Assembly (NCBI GenBank): GCA_033439265.1
Contig: JAVTVX010000005.1
Coordinates: forward strand, 2,986,001 to 3,050,000
Direction: 5' to 3'
Origin: Dillenia suffruticosa
Taxonomy: Eukaryota > Streptophyta > Magnoliopsida > Dilleniales > Dilleniaceae
Length of the DNA stretch: 64,000 bases
In this document: one piece after another, positions 41,401 to 54,902 of the stretch
Numbering within the stretch: the stretch's first letter is position 1
Layout of the letters: every line of letters begins with the position of its first letter
Program-made: the position numbers and the translations under genes
Notes under the pieces: generated by a model
What the model was told of the DNA's origin: nothing
Databases searched by the model: none
Seen by the model: the letters and a program-made list of their open reading frames with translations, nothing else

Positions 41401-42260
41401 TTATTTATTTGTTGCTCATTAATCATACGCCCATCTATGGATGCAGCCTGGATTATCCAGGAGTTGGACCTGAGCACAGCTTTCTAAAGGATATTGGACG
41501 GGCGGAATACTATAGTGTTACTGATGAAGAAGCATTGGGAGGTATTTTCTTTACCTTTAATTTTTCTACTTCAGTCCAGTTGACTCAAATATGTTGTTTA
41601 GACTCTTTTATGTGTATATTCTAAACTTCATTTTTTTTCTTGTTTTAGGAAATGATATTTATCTTTCAAGTTTTAGATTATCGTATTTCTGTATTGTCTT
41701 AGCTTACTCGAGTTTAAATGTATGGAGCTGTGACAGCTGAAGCCAAGTTGTGCACATATATTTTCCACCAAAGATTTACTGGAAAATTACTTGGTGTGAA
41801 GGAGATTTTTGCTACTTAAGCTTTATGTTGTGATTGATATTCACTTTTGATTAATCCAGTATCATAATGTAAATGTTCTTCCAAATTGAGGGCAATTAAA
41901 ATAATTGCTTCACTTATCCAAAAGTCGTTCTATATTGTAAATTTGCAAAGCTGTTTGGTCATCAGAACTTATATAATAGTCCAATCACCATTTGCTTTGC
42001 AGAGGTGTAATCTGTATGACATCTTCATTATCTTTTTGCTTTTCTTTTTCATCCGCTCTAAATTGGCCCTGTTTGATTATGCAGCCTTCAAGAGATTATC
42101 TCGGTTAGAGGGTATAATCCCTGCTCTTGAGACGTCCCATGCACTGGCATATTTGGAGACACTATGCCCAACTCTTCCCAATGGAACCAGGGTGGTGGTG
42201 AACTGCAGTGGCAGAAGAGACAAGGATGTTCAAACAGCCATTAAACGCTTGCAGGTTTGA
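38485..42260 (+). pseudogene. TSB: Tryptophan synthase beta chain, chloroplastic; reading frame broken
   Basis: Five exons: 38485-38768, 39435-39791, about 40912-41353, 41447-41541, 42085-42260. The TrpB sequence is otherwise well preserved: [30 protein letters not shown] with the PLP lysine; [28 protein letters not shown], the phosphate-binding loop; [12 protein letters not shown]. TrpB condenses indole with serine in the plastid. Three faults are seen: the ATG at 38485 reads a transit peptide (SSSPFVLRSPQQTLSRSS) one frame away from the conserved region, and exon 1 is 284 nt, one short of phase; no AG precedes the expected exon 3 start GTTAGAGCT at 40912; and one A seems lost at 40995 (TCACCCATTAT). 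Exons 2, 4 and 5 are clean. It is either a young pseudogene or a sequence-error patch. Confidence 0.7.
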
Positions 42261-43337
42261 TGGGACTTCTTAATCAGTTGCCCCTCCTGTTATACTGTAG
42301 AACTTAATAACCAGAACAATGGAAGTGATTACTGTTTTGTTTTTTGATTTTTTTCCCCCTCTATAGAAAGAAGCAAAATCTGGTTGTCTGGTGATAGTTG
42401 CAAGTTGTGTTAGACTTGTTTAGGCAGTGTTAAACAATTAACTAAATCATTTTAAGGAATGTAATTGTCATGCCTAGCCTACATTTGTAGCTTCTTTCGC
42501 CATTTTCTTCCCATGGAGGAGAAAGGAATTATTTGTCCCAATTCCTTCCCTCCCATTTTGTTTTCCATCCCTTGTCCAAGAGAGCAACGGTAAATGAATT
42601 CCCCTTCCCATTTCCCTTCATCTGTTCTCTCTCTCTTTTCCTAAAAACAAGTTCAGTAGCTTTTTAAGAACTCAAAAGAACAGGAACATGAAAATTAGAT
42701 TTAACTCGCATAATTAGATTCAACCAAAAATGGGCAAAAAAGGCTGAAAAGGAACCTATCTTCACCAACTCGGTCCAATTATACTAACAGTGCACAAAAA
42801 CCTGAGACTTAACCAGTAAAAATCTCCCCTGAAAGTGTAAGAAAATAGAAACAATAACAAGAGGAAAAGGTGCATTCCAGAATTTAGAAGTGAAATAGGC
42901 AACCAAAAGCTTCAAAAAGCTGTCATGTAGGAGCCAGCACAGCCCAAATATTTGAATAAACTGAAATGTGTTATTACTGTAAGTTATTACAACACCGCAG
43001 ACATGCCGGACAACCTGGACAGCTCATTGTCCATATAAAAGAGTCATCTTTCAACATTATTCTTGGGAAGTATTTCTTAACCCAACCTTATCTCAGAAGG
43101 AAATTGAGAAGGACAAAAAAAAAAAAAAAAAAGAAAAAAGGAGAGGAGAAAAATTCTGCCTACAATAAGTATGCCAATAGTGTTCTTTATAAGTGATACA
43201 AGTGATGATGTACAACAGTGCTGCCAATCCGCCAGACCACTTCTCAGTCTAACAATTCTAACCGATCCATTTTCCGTGGGACTGCCATACTAGTCAAATA
43301 GGCTACAAGACATTAATAGTTCTATCATCCAGCTTTC
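42261..43337. other. 3' flanks of two convergent genes
   Basis: It lies between the tryptophan synthase stop (42260) and the translocator stop (43338), so mostly 3' untranslated and intergenic DNA. It holds an A-rich run near 43117-43138. No gene seen. Confidence 0.5.
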
Positions 43338-46300
43338 TCACTGTTTTGCCTGCAAAAAGAAGAGCAAAAGACTCCAATATCAGTTTCACTCCAGAAATCC
43401 TGTCTTGATGGGCCTCTTGTTAGATGTTCATCTTTCACATATTTGCCCTGCTAAACACTTGGAGACATGCATTTTGTTTTTGGTTTGAGGGGTTGTGTTG
43501 GACCATACTTTTAATGCTTTAGGTAGTCGTGGAGAATTCTTTCAAATGGTTTAATTCGACATGTATTGATCAAGACAATTTCAAAATCTCTAGGTCATTG
43601 CCAAGAATGTATAACTTCCATACCATGTGCTCTGCTGAAAAGGAATTCCACTTACATTTAGTAACGTTAATCAGAAAAGAAAAAAGAAAAAGAGGAATGA
43701 GATGACAAGATCCCAGTTGGGGAAGGTTTCCCTGGCCATTGAAAAGCATATGATGAAATCTTCTAACATTTACTGAATCAGTAAGGCCATCTGTAGTGGG
43801 CCAGCTTTTGTTATTTTGTAAGTTATTACGGGCAGAAATTAGACTACCTACTGATATATAATCCCTTCTTTTAGTTCCAACCAAATCAACATTTTTTTTT
43901 CCTCTAGTTAAACACGCAAAGTCACCCCAGACCTCACTATGCCTAAACCATGTATTATATCTCTTGAATTAAAAAAAAAAAAACAGTTGCTTAACTCCAT
44001 GGGTCAGCACGCCCTCAACATAAAATTATGACAAAGGCAACATATGAGGCTTAAATAATCAGGCTTGATGTTGGCTACAATTTAGCAAAAACAAATCCAC
44101 TCTGTTTAACCAATTTCCATCCCAAGTTTTGTATTTCCACTGTCATCATTATCCACCAAAAGTTCCTCTCCCTATCATCCAGTATCATAAGCTAGACAAT
44201 CAATAACTAGGAGGTATAACTTCATTGCATAGAGTCTTGAACAGGATTTTAAATTTTGAATTAGAAACCAAAAAAGATTTATTGTCTCTGTTGAAAATTA
44301 TAAGGAAGACACGAAGACTGTTAAGGATATTAAAACAAAAATTCAAATTTTATCCATTTGTATTTGCATGAAAGGTTTGGGCCAAGGGTATTGTCAGGAC
44401 AATCTTTTTTAATTCATAAAGAGATGAGAATAAGTACCTGGGAATACAAGAAAGTTCCAAGGATAGCGATGGCAGCACCAAGAGCATTAATCGGCTGGAC
44501 AGGTGTGCTGAAAATGATGATCGAGGAGACTATGACAGATATGCGTTTCATGGTATTACCGATACTGAATGTTAAGGGTGAGATTTGATCTAGTGACATG
44601 TAGGACACCTGATTGTACAGGTGATAGAAGACACTCTGGGCTGCCACCCACCTGTTATTTACAATAAACAGCCATACAAACATTTTGTTAGTAAGAGGCA
44701 GTCAATTAAAACTTGACAGCAATGTTTTTGCAACTGTTTCAGGGGGAAGATCATAGATGAAGTCTCTCTAATTGTTATTAGATAAATCCAAGGAAAAAGA
44801 GAGAATTAAAACTACTGAAGAAGGCTGCAAAATGATCTATGGTACATGGGCTTTCATTTTGCCCCCACAGTACCCTTGACAATAGGACATGCCATTGGCA
44901 TGCATATGGGTAACATACACCTCTAGTGAAAATTATGTCAGAAAGAGGATTGTATCTATGTCAAACGCATAACCCAGAGTCCATTTGTAAAATACATTGC
45001 AATTGCTGATGCTTTACATTGTCAAATTTAGGAAACCCAAAAAGGAAGGGGAGAGGGAGAGGCATTTCTGTCGCCCTGCTTGAGAGATAATGCCATCAAA
45101 CAAAAATTTGTTTTAGATATATTGCATTAAGGATATTCACTGCAGAAATGTTTCGCAGTAAGCAGTAAGCAGCATGAAAGTTCTTCCTAGAGCAAGATTA
45201 CTCTGTTGGATCATTGTATACATTAGGCAGCTAGTAGCAGCTGTTCTACCACTGGGTCAATGAATTATCATAACCTGGAAGACATTAAGGTGCATGTCAA
45301 TGATCCCTTGGTGACCAAACACTACAGCCTACACATTCGCCACATCTATCCCAACAATCCTTGAATGATGCAAAATTGGCGAGATCTATATTGGAGCTGC
45401 TGGATATATTTGGGTCCCTACCCCAGTTCCTTGGCACAGTTCACAGCCTAAGGCATATGCATGAATATGGCAAGTAATAGTTCAGAACACAAATGAGCAT
45501 CTTTTGCTGGTTATCACACTATTAAACAGAGTTTCCTCAGTTTTATTTTTTGGATGGCCACTAATATCCTAAATTGTTTAATATTAGTATTAACATGGAG
45601 GAAAGCAATGAAATATCTTGGTTGGCTAGCGCAAGCAAACTTTGACAAGACCAAGACTACAGATTGGTAACAATGTTCATGATGTGTTCATACTTCATAT
45701 CATAGAACATTTTTCCTGATTATTTATTAGGTGCACCTCTACCAAATTTACCCACCATGCTCACAAATACAAGAACCACAAACCACACGTCAAAATCACT
45801 AAAAAGTCTACGGCTAGTAAGTTGGTTTCCCCCCGGAAGGACTAGTCATTTTCACAAAGTAAATCTAACATTGCTCTCATAATTGAACCATGACTAAGCA
45901 AAGGAGATACAGACAAAGTAGGTCCAATCAAAGAGCAGAAGAAAATCAGAGTTGGTAGTTAACATGTGGCTTACCAGATGAATTGGGGTCCAATTTGGGA
46001 AATGGCTTTTTCCCATCCAGCCATCCACATCTGGGGTCCCTCCATCGCAATTGCAAAGGGTGTAAGAATCAAGAGAGAGAGCATGGACAAACAAGCATAA
46101 TAGTTCATTCCTCCAACGGATTTTCCCTTCATGCCCCTCTTTGAGAATATGTTCCGGAAAACAAATGCTAAGTTTGACACCATTGCACCCATAAACCCTG
46201 ACACAGACATCCAGCAACAAAATTTAAGACTTGCACAAAATAAAAGTAACATTATAATTACAATCCAACCCATAAAATTAAAAAAAGAAAAATCATTACT

Positions 46301-47771
46301 GAACCAAGCACCAATACCAACCCTGTGACAGAACATAGCAAGAGGCTTGTGACCAACTTTTCATAAAGTAAAAGGAACAGAACAAGTTGGCAATTACGCC
46401 AAAACCATACTCACTCAATCTTACCTGTCATGTTGAAATTGAGCTCAGTCAGTGCAGCTAGAGCACAACCCCCAATAATGGGTATCAAAGACATATAAAC
46501 CCCAGCTGGAAAAGTCTCTCCCAGCAAAAGCCTTGAAACCAACACACTAAAAGCAGGCTCTCCACTCTTAATAATATGCGTAAATGAAACTGCAACCTTT
46601 GACATGCTCACTGTAGCTGCAACATGCCCAATTGTATGTGCCACAGCAACCTAGCACCACACACCCAACACAATCAAATCAACAAAATAATAAAACTCAT
46701 AGACCAAATTAGAAAAAACAATTCTTTAATGAGGATTTATCCTAAAATTCACTATCAATCTTACACACTTTTTTATACATCAAATACTTTGGCCTTAAAA
46801 TCTGTCACCTTACAATCCAAAGAACTAAATTAGAGAAATACTATTTATCGAAGAAATTGATTGTTGAATTAGACTGATTTCTTTTCTTTCTTTTCTTGCA
46901 CGAACCTTTATAATTTAAAAAAAATAGTGATCAATAATTGCTACGATGAAACAAATCATGATAAAAAACTTATATTCTACGGAAGTTAAACAAAATCATT
47001 ATCAACCCCAAATGACTTAAACACCCCAAATTAACAAGAAAGGAAAAAAAGGTTAGAGAAAATGCTATTTCTTAGTAGGATATTGTCATGATAGATATTC
47101 ATTGAGGAAATGATAATTCTCCTTGCAGCGACTTTTTATGTTTCAACATTTATTAAATACTTTAATCCATTATTTTTAACAAGATAACATGAGTATCAAA
47201 TTCCAGGAACCCTAAATATCAAAAAGAAAAAAGGTAAAACACCAACTCACTCGCTCACCGGAAACAAACTCTTCCAGAACTGGAGATCAGTCTTAGGGGT
47301 CTCGGCGACTCTAGTGATCCAAGAGATCCACATCATAAGGGAACCAGTGGCAAGCGAAAGCGTGGAAGTCAGCCAGGGGTAGGGAAATGCATTCAGTACC
47401 TTCTTGTTATATATGTTGAAGATCACATTCAAAAACCACCACGTCGCAAAATATATCCCGATTCTAACCCTCCGCGAAGCCTCCGAGGGGGTTTTCTCCT
47501 CGATCGGCTTCGATTTGTCGGCCTCGTACGCCTTGCATTCGATCTTCCGCTTTAATTCTCCGTTCTTCTCCCTCTTCTTCACCGACCCGAAATTCTCCAA
47601 TGAAGATATGTGAAGAGGTTTTGAAATCGTTATTCGCTTCGAATCGAGCCTTTTCGGCGCCATTTCCGATACAAAAGATGTGAAATTCGCCGAAGAAGAT
47701 GACGATCGTCGGAGAAATGAATCTTTTTGAGTGAGGAATTTGAGGGAAGTTTGTTTTAAAGTAGAGATCAT
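43338..47771 (-). CDS. GPT1: Glucose-6-phosphate/phosphate translocator, chloroplastic (GPT1-like)
   Basis: Five exons: 47771-47259, 46650-46425, 46197-45975, 44651-44438, 43349-43338; 396 codons including the stop, all GT-AG and in phase. The last exon encodes only AKQ and the stop. A Ser-rich transit peptide of about 80 residues precedes a multi-span triose-phosphate-transporter domain. Family motifs are [93 protein letters not shown] and [10 protein letters not shown]. The carrier swaps cytosolic glucose-6-phosphate for plastid phosphate across the inner envelope, feeding starch synthesis and the oxidative pentose-phosphate pathway in heterotrophic plastids. GPT rather than TPT or PPT is chosen from overall resemblance to GPT1/GPT2. 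Intact. Confidence 0.9.
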
Positions 47772-48003
47772 GGTGAGAGATGGGGATAGAATAGAGATCT
47801 AAGAAAGCAGTGAGCGCGGATCAGAGTCGTGGAAAACCTCGTTTTTCACGACTCTGATTAATTACGAAGAAGACAAATAAAAACCTGGAACTAAGCTCGC
47901 ATCAAAACCCTAAGAATCTTAGACTGAGAATCAAAATCAGTTTGCTAGAGAGAGAGAGAGTGCAATTTCAAACTCGTGTCAAGTTTTGTCGTTTTCGAAT
48001 TGA

Positions 48004-48037
<34 letters not shown>

Positions 48038-49529
48038 CTAGAGAAGATATCTAGCGCCTCCGTTTATACGAACATGTGTTCAGTCATGGCTAATAGTTGC
48101 AGAGTGATGAGTGCGGCCACCTTTGGTATTAAAAGCTCTCTCTCTCTCTCTCTCACTTATTTTTTATTTTTTTATTTTGCTGATAAAAGTTGTTGTTTGT
48201 TCCGGAACTGTTTATTTTATTCGCGATACTATGGTCTAGTGGTCCATATACGTAAACATCCATAGCCCAATTATATTCTGACACGTCAGCAATTTTTCCC
48301 CCTACAGTGGCATGTCTCACGTGTCATTTTTCTCATTTTTAACTCTCTAACAGTGTTTTTGGCGATCTCATAAAAAAGGAAAATAAATAAAAAGAAGGGA
48401 AAATTAGCAAAGAGAAGAAAATAAAGATAAAATTAAAAGAAAGGAAGGAAAAGGAAGGAAAAATAAAAAATAGGAAAAGGAAGGAATATAATTAGAAGCG
48501 AATATATTTACGTTTCCTCTTTTTATTAGATTTTTAAAATAAAAAATTAAAAAAATAAATTTAATATTTATAATTTAAAAAGAGTATCTTTTCTCTTCAA
48601 AATCCATCGACTTAGTAGAATTGAAAAATTGATTTTGAAGTCTCTATCAAACTCTCTAAATTCTTTCCCTCTAATTAATTATTTTGTCAAAGGTCGGTAG
48701 ATTCTTTAAAAATCTTGATTTTCTCTCCCTTATCCATCAAAATCCTCTATCCAAGCGGACCGTAAAGGAGCTTTTTTAATTTTATTTTTATATTAATTAA
48801 GGTATAGTGAGACCAGTACTAGTCACGTACCTCGAACATGTAACACGGGTATTAAAGATGATAATGGATCGATCTTGATTTAGGTCATATTAATATCGTA
48901 TTCGATTTTAATTCTTAATTTTAATATTCATATCTGATTTTAACTTGAATCGGATTTAGAAAACAAGAAAATCATATTCAATTTTATGATTTTTTAAAAA
49001 AATTCGATCCGATATATCATACGATCTTAATGTTTATTATCGAGGGGTTTTAGCAGCCCAAATGTTCAACCCAATTGAATAACGCCAAAGCAACCATATA
49101 TTAACACATCAAACAAATCCAACAATTGACCCTTAAAACCAACGTTGATGAATTTACAAATTTTAAAAAGGATTCAAATTTGTGCATATATTCGTGTCAA
49201 AGATAAAAAATATTAGCAGAAGCAAATTGCATAAAAATTGTCTAACATAGCCACTAATCGAGCACAAGAAAATGATCCAATCACAGCAAACCCTATATTC
49301 AGAATGCTAATAAAATCAAATTCTAATTCAGAAATAAGGGAAATTCTAATTCATATAAACTATATTTCTTTTGAAATTTTCAGGGAAACCAAAACCCTAG
49401 ATTTAGGTGCACTCTATATTCAGAACTCAAATGTGGACATGATTTTACTATTAAATTATTTTTGTACAGACAAAATAGAAATTTCAAAAAAATTTCAAAA
49501 AAAATGCATAAATTTCAAAATAAGAGAAG
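47772..49529. other. Upstream region of the translocator; GA/CT repeats and AT-rich DNA
   Basis: Promoter and leader of the minus-strand translocator in the first few hundred bases, with (GA)n at 47947-47960 and 48008-48034 and (CT)n at 48138-48154. Beyond that the sequence is AT-rich and non-coding. The open frame at 49238-49534 resembles no protein I know. Confidence 0.45.
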
Positions 49530-49539
49530 GGTGACAGAG

Positions 49540-50877
49540 GAGTCGTGAACAGAATTAACCAAAAAAAAAAAAATTTAAATAACTTGATAGAGAAACTATT
49601 TTCCAAAATAACCCACAATTATTGCGAGTTATAGCCGCGACGTGGTACATGCATCATGGCCACGTGGCACGCCCAGGACGGTGCTGCGGGTTGAAGACAC
49701 ACATGCTTGTCGCGTCTTCAACCCGCAACAAGCCTGTCAGGCAGCGGGCCAACGGGTCAATCCGTGGGTCATTTGGGGCTAACACTTGACTTAATTTGGG
49801 AAAACTAAAATCGGACTCTCTAAACATGCCACAACTTGAGTGCGTTGCGACAAGCCCTCACCCCACTAAGCGGGCCAACGGGCCGACCCGCGGACTAATG
49901 GGGCCTAACACTTGACTCAGTTTGGGAAAACCGAAATTTGACTCCCTAAATATGCCGCAGCTTGAACGCGTGACAAAGAGCCATAGGCAGAACGGGCCAA
50001 ACTTGCGACAAAGACTGCCCAATTGGCCCAACTCGTGACTTAGTGGGCCCCTCCCTATAAGTACATTTTGAATATTATATAAGTGTATTATCTGAACAGA
50101 TCAATAAAAACAATATTCTTGGGGCAAAAATTACATGAAATATGACATCCGAACTCCTGAATAAATAAATCGTAATTAACTTCTTAAATTCTCACCAGAC
50201 GACGTTAGTCAAGTGATATTTCATGTAATTTAATAAATTAATTACGATTTTTTCAGAAGTTCGGATGTGATATTTCATGTAATTTTCGCACCGAGAATAT
50301 TATTTTTGTTGATCTATTAAGCTAATATACTTCTATGTTCTTCAAAATGTACTATAGGGAGGGGCCTACTAAGTCACGGGTTGAGTCAATTGGGCCCAGG
50401 GTCTTTGTTGCAAGTTTGGCCCATTCTGCCCACGGCCCTCTGTCACGCGTTCGAGCTATGGTATATTTAGGGAGTCGGATTTCGGTTTTCCCAAACTGAG
50501 TCAAGTGTTAGGCCCCATTAACCCGTGGGTTGGCCCGTTGGCTCGCTTAGTAGGGTGAGGGTTTGTCGCAATGCGTTTCAATTACGGCATGTTTAGAGAG
50601 TTTGATTTCGGTTTTCTCAAATTAAGTCAAGTATTAAACCCAAATGACCCGCAGGTCGGCATGTTGGCTTGCGACCTGGTGAGTTTGTCGTGGGTTGAAG
50701 ACGCGGCACTGTCCAGGGCGTGCCACATGATCATGACGCGGGTTGGAGCCGCAACGTAGAACCCGCAGCATACCACACTGCAGCTCCAACCCGCGATAAT
50801 TGTGAGTTATTTTCAGAAATAGTTTCTCCCTCAGGTTATTTAAATTTTTTTTTTTGGATTAATTCGGTACATGATTC
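49540..50877. mobile_element. Fold-back element with arms of about 640 bp, each a tandem of two 124-bp units
   Basis: The left half is the inverted, diverged copy of the right half: CCCACAATTATTGCGAGTTA at 49610 pairs with GATAATTGTGAGTTATTTTC near 50795, and the arms meet in a loop of about 50 bases near 50190-50240. Each arm holds two tandem units starting GGGCCAACGGG (49748 and 49871; inverted in the right arm). The arms are GC-richer than the surroundings. Ends are GAGTCGTGAACAGAATTAACC on the left and an inverted counterpart ending GGATTAATTCGGTACATGATTC on the right. Outside lie GGTGACAGAG and GGTGATGAG, a possible imperfect target duplication. No transposase. Confidence 0.65.
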
Positions 50878-50886
50878 GGTGATGAG

Positions 50887-52830
50887 TCCACACTCACAGT
50901 CATAGAGATGGGTTTGTTGCGGTGGAGGGGAGGTTTGGTGTCGATGATGAGGGTAGGCAAGGTCAGCGAGAGTGAAGATCAACTTTGGTTATGAAGGGAC
51001 GCTGATGAAGGTGATGAGGGGACTGTAGAGTCTTCTAGCATTGGCAATGAAGGGAAACTGATGAAGGTTTTGGTGTCGGCGATGAACAAAGAAGGTTATG
51101 AAGGGGAGAAGGTGAACGAAGGATGCAGCTGCGACAACTTTGACTTTGAGATGTTTCACTTTGGTTAACCCTAAAACTTTTTGTTTAATTAAATAATATA
51201 ATATTAAAATAAAATTTTATTTTCTTATAAATTATTATCAGGTCAGATTATTTATAATATAAATCCATATCTGAACCGATTCGACCACTCTAAATTAAAA
51301 CTCAATTTAATCCGACCCTAACGCAATTTCGGATATCTATCGAATCAGATCAGATATTGTCATCCCTAACAAGTATAACCAGGAATAAGTGAGTTATTTT
51401 GTGGGGGCTTGTATATAATACAAAACATGTGTTTTAAATTATACATGCTAATATTTCAATTATAATGTAACAAACTAAAAAGGAATTTTCTCTCAATTTC
51501 ATAGTGAATGCTTGGGAAAAAAAAAGGTCTTAACAAATTGTTTACTCGAAAGATAATTAATAAAACTGCATAGCAAATAATGATAATATCCAATTCTCAT
51601 TGCATCAATTGTATTATCTCAAGGAACGTAATGCATTGAGAATTGGTTTTTTTAGAAAGAGGTTTCCAATTCTCATTTTCCTTGCAACATACAAAAAGAG
51701 TGGCATAAGTTATCATTTGATTGTCATCGTCCATTTTTTTATAAAAATCTTGAATTCAAATGTACAAAAGAAAAAGAAAAAAAATAACTGCTTCATATTT
51801 TCTTGGAAGGATTTATTACTGAGTTTGGAAAAAAAATGCAATACAACATTGCCACCGTTGAATTTTTACATCCAAAGTGAGTCTGGATTCAGACAAACAG
51901 TAAACTTCTACTGCTAAGTGCTCTGATTCAGGTAATAGCATCCACTATGCAGTCCATTATTGGAATATAGGAGCCAGAAATGGAGCAAGTATATTGTGGT
52001 TGCATAAAAATTATTATAATCATAACAAAAAAATGTATAAACCCCTTGACAAATTGTTACATGCATACCAATTCTATGATCAATCAACTCAACAGCAACG
52101 CAAACAGGAAGGGCAACTTACCCTCAAGCACAAGGAGATAAGCATGAAGATAAGCACAGAATGAGAATCTTTTTTCATCATTTAAGATAAAGAAATTCAA
52201 CTTGACTAAAACAGAATAGACTAATCGAAGTGAGAAATTTAGTTTTCAAAGAGTCAGATGTACAAATGAAAAAGAATTAACAGCATTAATATTCTCCACC
52301 GGTCAGCACAGGGTGGCCAGATCAATGACTTGCAAGGGATGGACAGAGTTCTGGAACTATCAACTTCGGGAGATAAACACAAGAAAGAAGGTTAAAGCAA
52401 AATTAGATACCCATGAATGATTGATCATGTCTAAACGGTAAATGGTACTACCTTCCAAATCAGTTCCATGAATGAATTATATCCTTTTTATCTGTTTGGC
52501 TGAATGGATAACATAAGTAATAAGAAATCTGTATTAAACTTTGTCATGTTTGAAAATAAAAATATACAATAATCTTTTAATCAGGCCTAGTTTATGAAAT
52601 GTTGCTTAACGAAATTAGAATAGGATTGAAAATAGTTGTTATACAATGCTTATAAATTTTTGTGCTTGTAACCTGAAGTTTTACAAGTAGAAAATAAGCC
52701 TAGTCTAAAACAAAGCAAAACTGCAGTTTCAGCCCATTAAAATTTGTAGCATAACTTTTCATGTTAGGTGCAGTTTGAAAAACCACTGTGACTGTGAAAC
52801 CTCCTCATTTCACTGTTTAGAACCAGATCT
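50887..52830. other. Intergenic region, no gene recognised
   Basis: Contains GATGAAGG-rich sequence (about 50940-51130), then AT-rich DNA. A stretch ending GATATTGTCATCCCTAAC (about 51345-51371) resembles, inverted, the AGGGATGTCAATTTC at 23862 and AGGGATGGCAATTG at 18912, perhaps remains of one repeat family. No coding gene seen. Confidence 0.4.
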
Positions 52831-53453
52831 TCAAGAACAGGACAACTGTGCAAGAAATATAGGAGTGTTATTTTTGCTGCACTGAACTTCTGCGATCTTG
52901 AGGGATTTCAAGTTGGATAAAGATAGCAAGAAAGAGGAAGTGACATTGAGGAGAATATTAGAAATATTCAGATCGCAAGCAACCAAAATTGCAAATTTTG
53001 AGAAATGACAGAATTTCAAAAACCCTGTTGTGAGAATGAACGTGGAATGAAAGAAGAAACTCATGGATATGGTGAAAAACTGCGAAACAAGCCCAGATAA
53101 GAAATTCATGCTGTCGAGGAATTAGGTTGGCTTCGAGGCAAAATTTGGTTTCGTTCAGTCCTTGGTTTCGGCAATTTAGAGTTTGTTCACTAATCCTATG
53201 AATTTTATCTTTTGTGCCAAATAGGCATCTGTGGTATACCAATTTAAACCCCTTCAGAAGACCCAAAACCAAGGTTCAAATTTGAATAGGAAATTGGGGC
53301 ATAGACCCAGAGATATTTCCATCTTGTAGGCAAAAGAGAGGTCAAAACAGAGAATTTTGTCAGGAGATGAGAGAGACTTTGAGGTGTGAATAAGATTATG
53401 TAAGCTGCTGATTTTGTCACTTTGGAGTTGCTCTTCTGTGAAGTAATTTTCAC
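52831..53453 (-). pseudogene. F-box/FBD-like gene fragment
   Basis: On the minus strand, LLTKFSVLTSLLPTRWKYLW resembles the end of the F-box in FBD-type F-box/LRR proteins (usual form TS.LS.RW..LW). It is followed in other frames by VNKLLN-like and leucine-rich pieces (LKSLKIAEVQC near 52880). The frame shifts at least twice and contains stops, so it is a relic. Similar but better-preserved pieces lie at 58.9-64.0 kb. Confidence 0.5.
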
Positions 53454-54894
53454 GTGTGCTTGGATGCTCCTGTGCTGTTCGAACCTGTATTCTTCAAAGA
53501 TTATTTAGACCATTACCAGGACTTTCGTGTTGTTTAAGACCTTCTGGAGAACATGAGGAGGCTATTAAATGTAAGGCCTTGAGCAATTTTATGACAGGGA
53601 AAACTGGACGAGGCATGATGAAGGCATCATGCAATGCTTTTTAAGCTAAGAAGTGAAGAATAGCTACGAAAAGGGTGCTACATTTAGAAACTTTTGGGCC
53701 AGGAGCAATGCCCATACACCGTCTTCATAGCGATTACAATATAGTTAAAGAGGGGCAACTATGGTATGATCATTACATGATGCTTTCCAGGCCATGGAAT
53801 CTATTCATTTAAAAAAGGACGAAACTAAAAAAAATTTCCAACTTTGTAACTACATTCAAGGATTGCCTAAACTTTAATTGCAGTCCAGTAACCCAAACTT
53901 TTAAAATTGCACTCATTTACCCCCATAATTTGCCGTCGTTAGCTTCGCGTCCATTGTTTTTTTTTCTCTCTCTCTGAATTGCCCTTGGGATGAGAGAATT
54001 TGTCAAAAACTAAAACCTAACAATGACCTTTTCTCCTGGGCGACTTCATGTTCTCTGGCAAATTTATAGTCCGACACTAGAGACCCAGGACATAATCAAA
54101 TAGTTCTGGCAAATGGTGCCATGTGCCCCATTACTTCAACAACGAATAAAAATTCTTATTGAAATGTAAACAGGCCAGATTCTTGACAGAATGACCAGAT
54201 AACAATAGACAAGACAAAAATGATAGATGGATCAACAACAATTTAACGAACAGAGAGTAATCATTCTTAGTTCTGCTAAATATTGTTGTGATTCTATCCT
54301 GATTCATGTAGTCTTCTTTATCCTGATCTGACAATGGTAGTGATTTACCACATGGGTTCCGGAATTATATGCATGGCTCTTAGGAAATATCCATCTACAT
54401 AGTAACTATAGACAATCATGTCGTTCCACTGATCATTATTGTATAACCTTCAATCAGATCCACTTTAACCTCTTGTTCAATTCCCAAGTCCCAGGAGCTG
54501 TCCAGACAAAAAAAAAAAAAAAAAAAAAAAAAATTGAAGAAACTCAGTGGACGATACGGAGCTTCTGCAAACAGGTTTTCGTGTGTATCCAAAGACGAAA
54601 TCTGCTGGTGCTTGGATGGAATCTCTTCCAACTACCAAGACCTCGTCATTTTCTCCATCAGTATTGCTGTTTCCAATCAATTCATTGGTCCATTCGAATT
54701 TGGAGTTCTGAAGGATTCGTGGGGGTTTATCTGTTAGGAAGATGTTGTTGAGAAGTCCCATGCCTCTACAAGGATTTGTGGTGCTAATTGTTTCAACGAA
54801 AGAGATCATCTTCCCACGCCTTTCAAGGCAAACAACATAGAAACACAAGGCTCCTTTTATCGGCATGGTCTAAAGTCCCAACGAAGCCTCTCAA
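53454..54894. other. Intergenic region with a poly(A) tract; unidentified open frame
   Basis: A run of about 26 A lies at 54508-54533. On the minus strand an open frame of about 95 codons (54866-54534, containing LLNNIFLTDKPPRILQNSKF) runs up to that tract. It is not low-complexity, but I do not recognise it. It could be a gene or retroelement fragment. Confidence 0.3.
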
Positions 54895-54902
54895 CCCACT
54901 TC

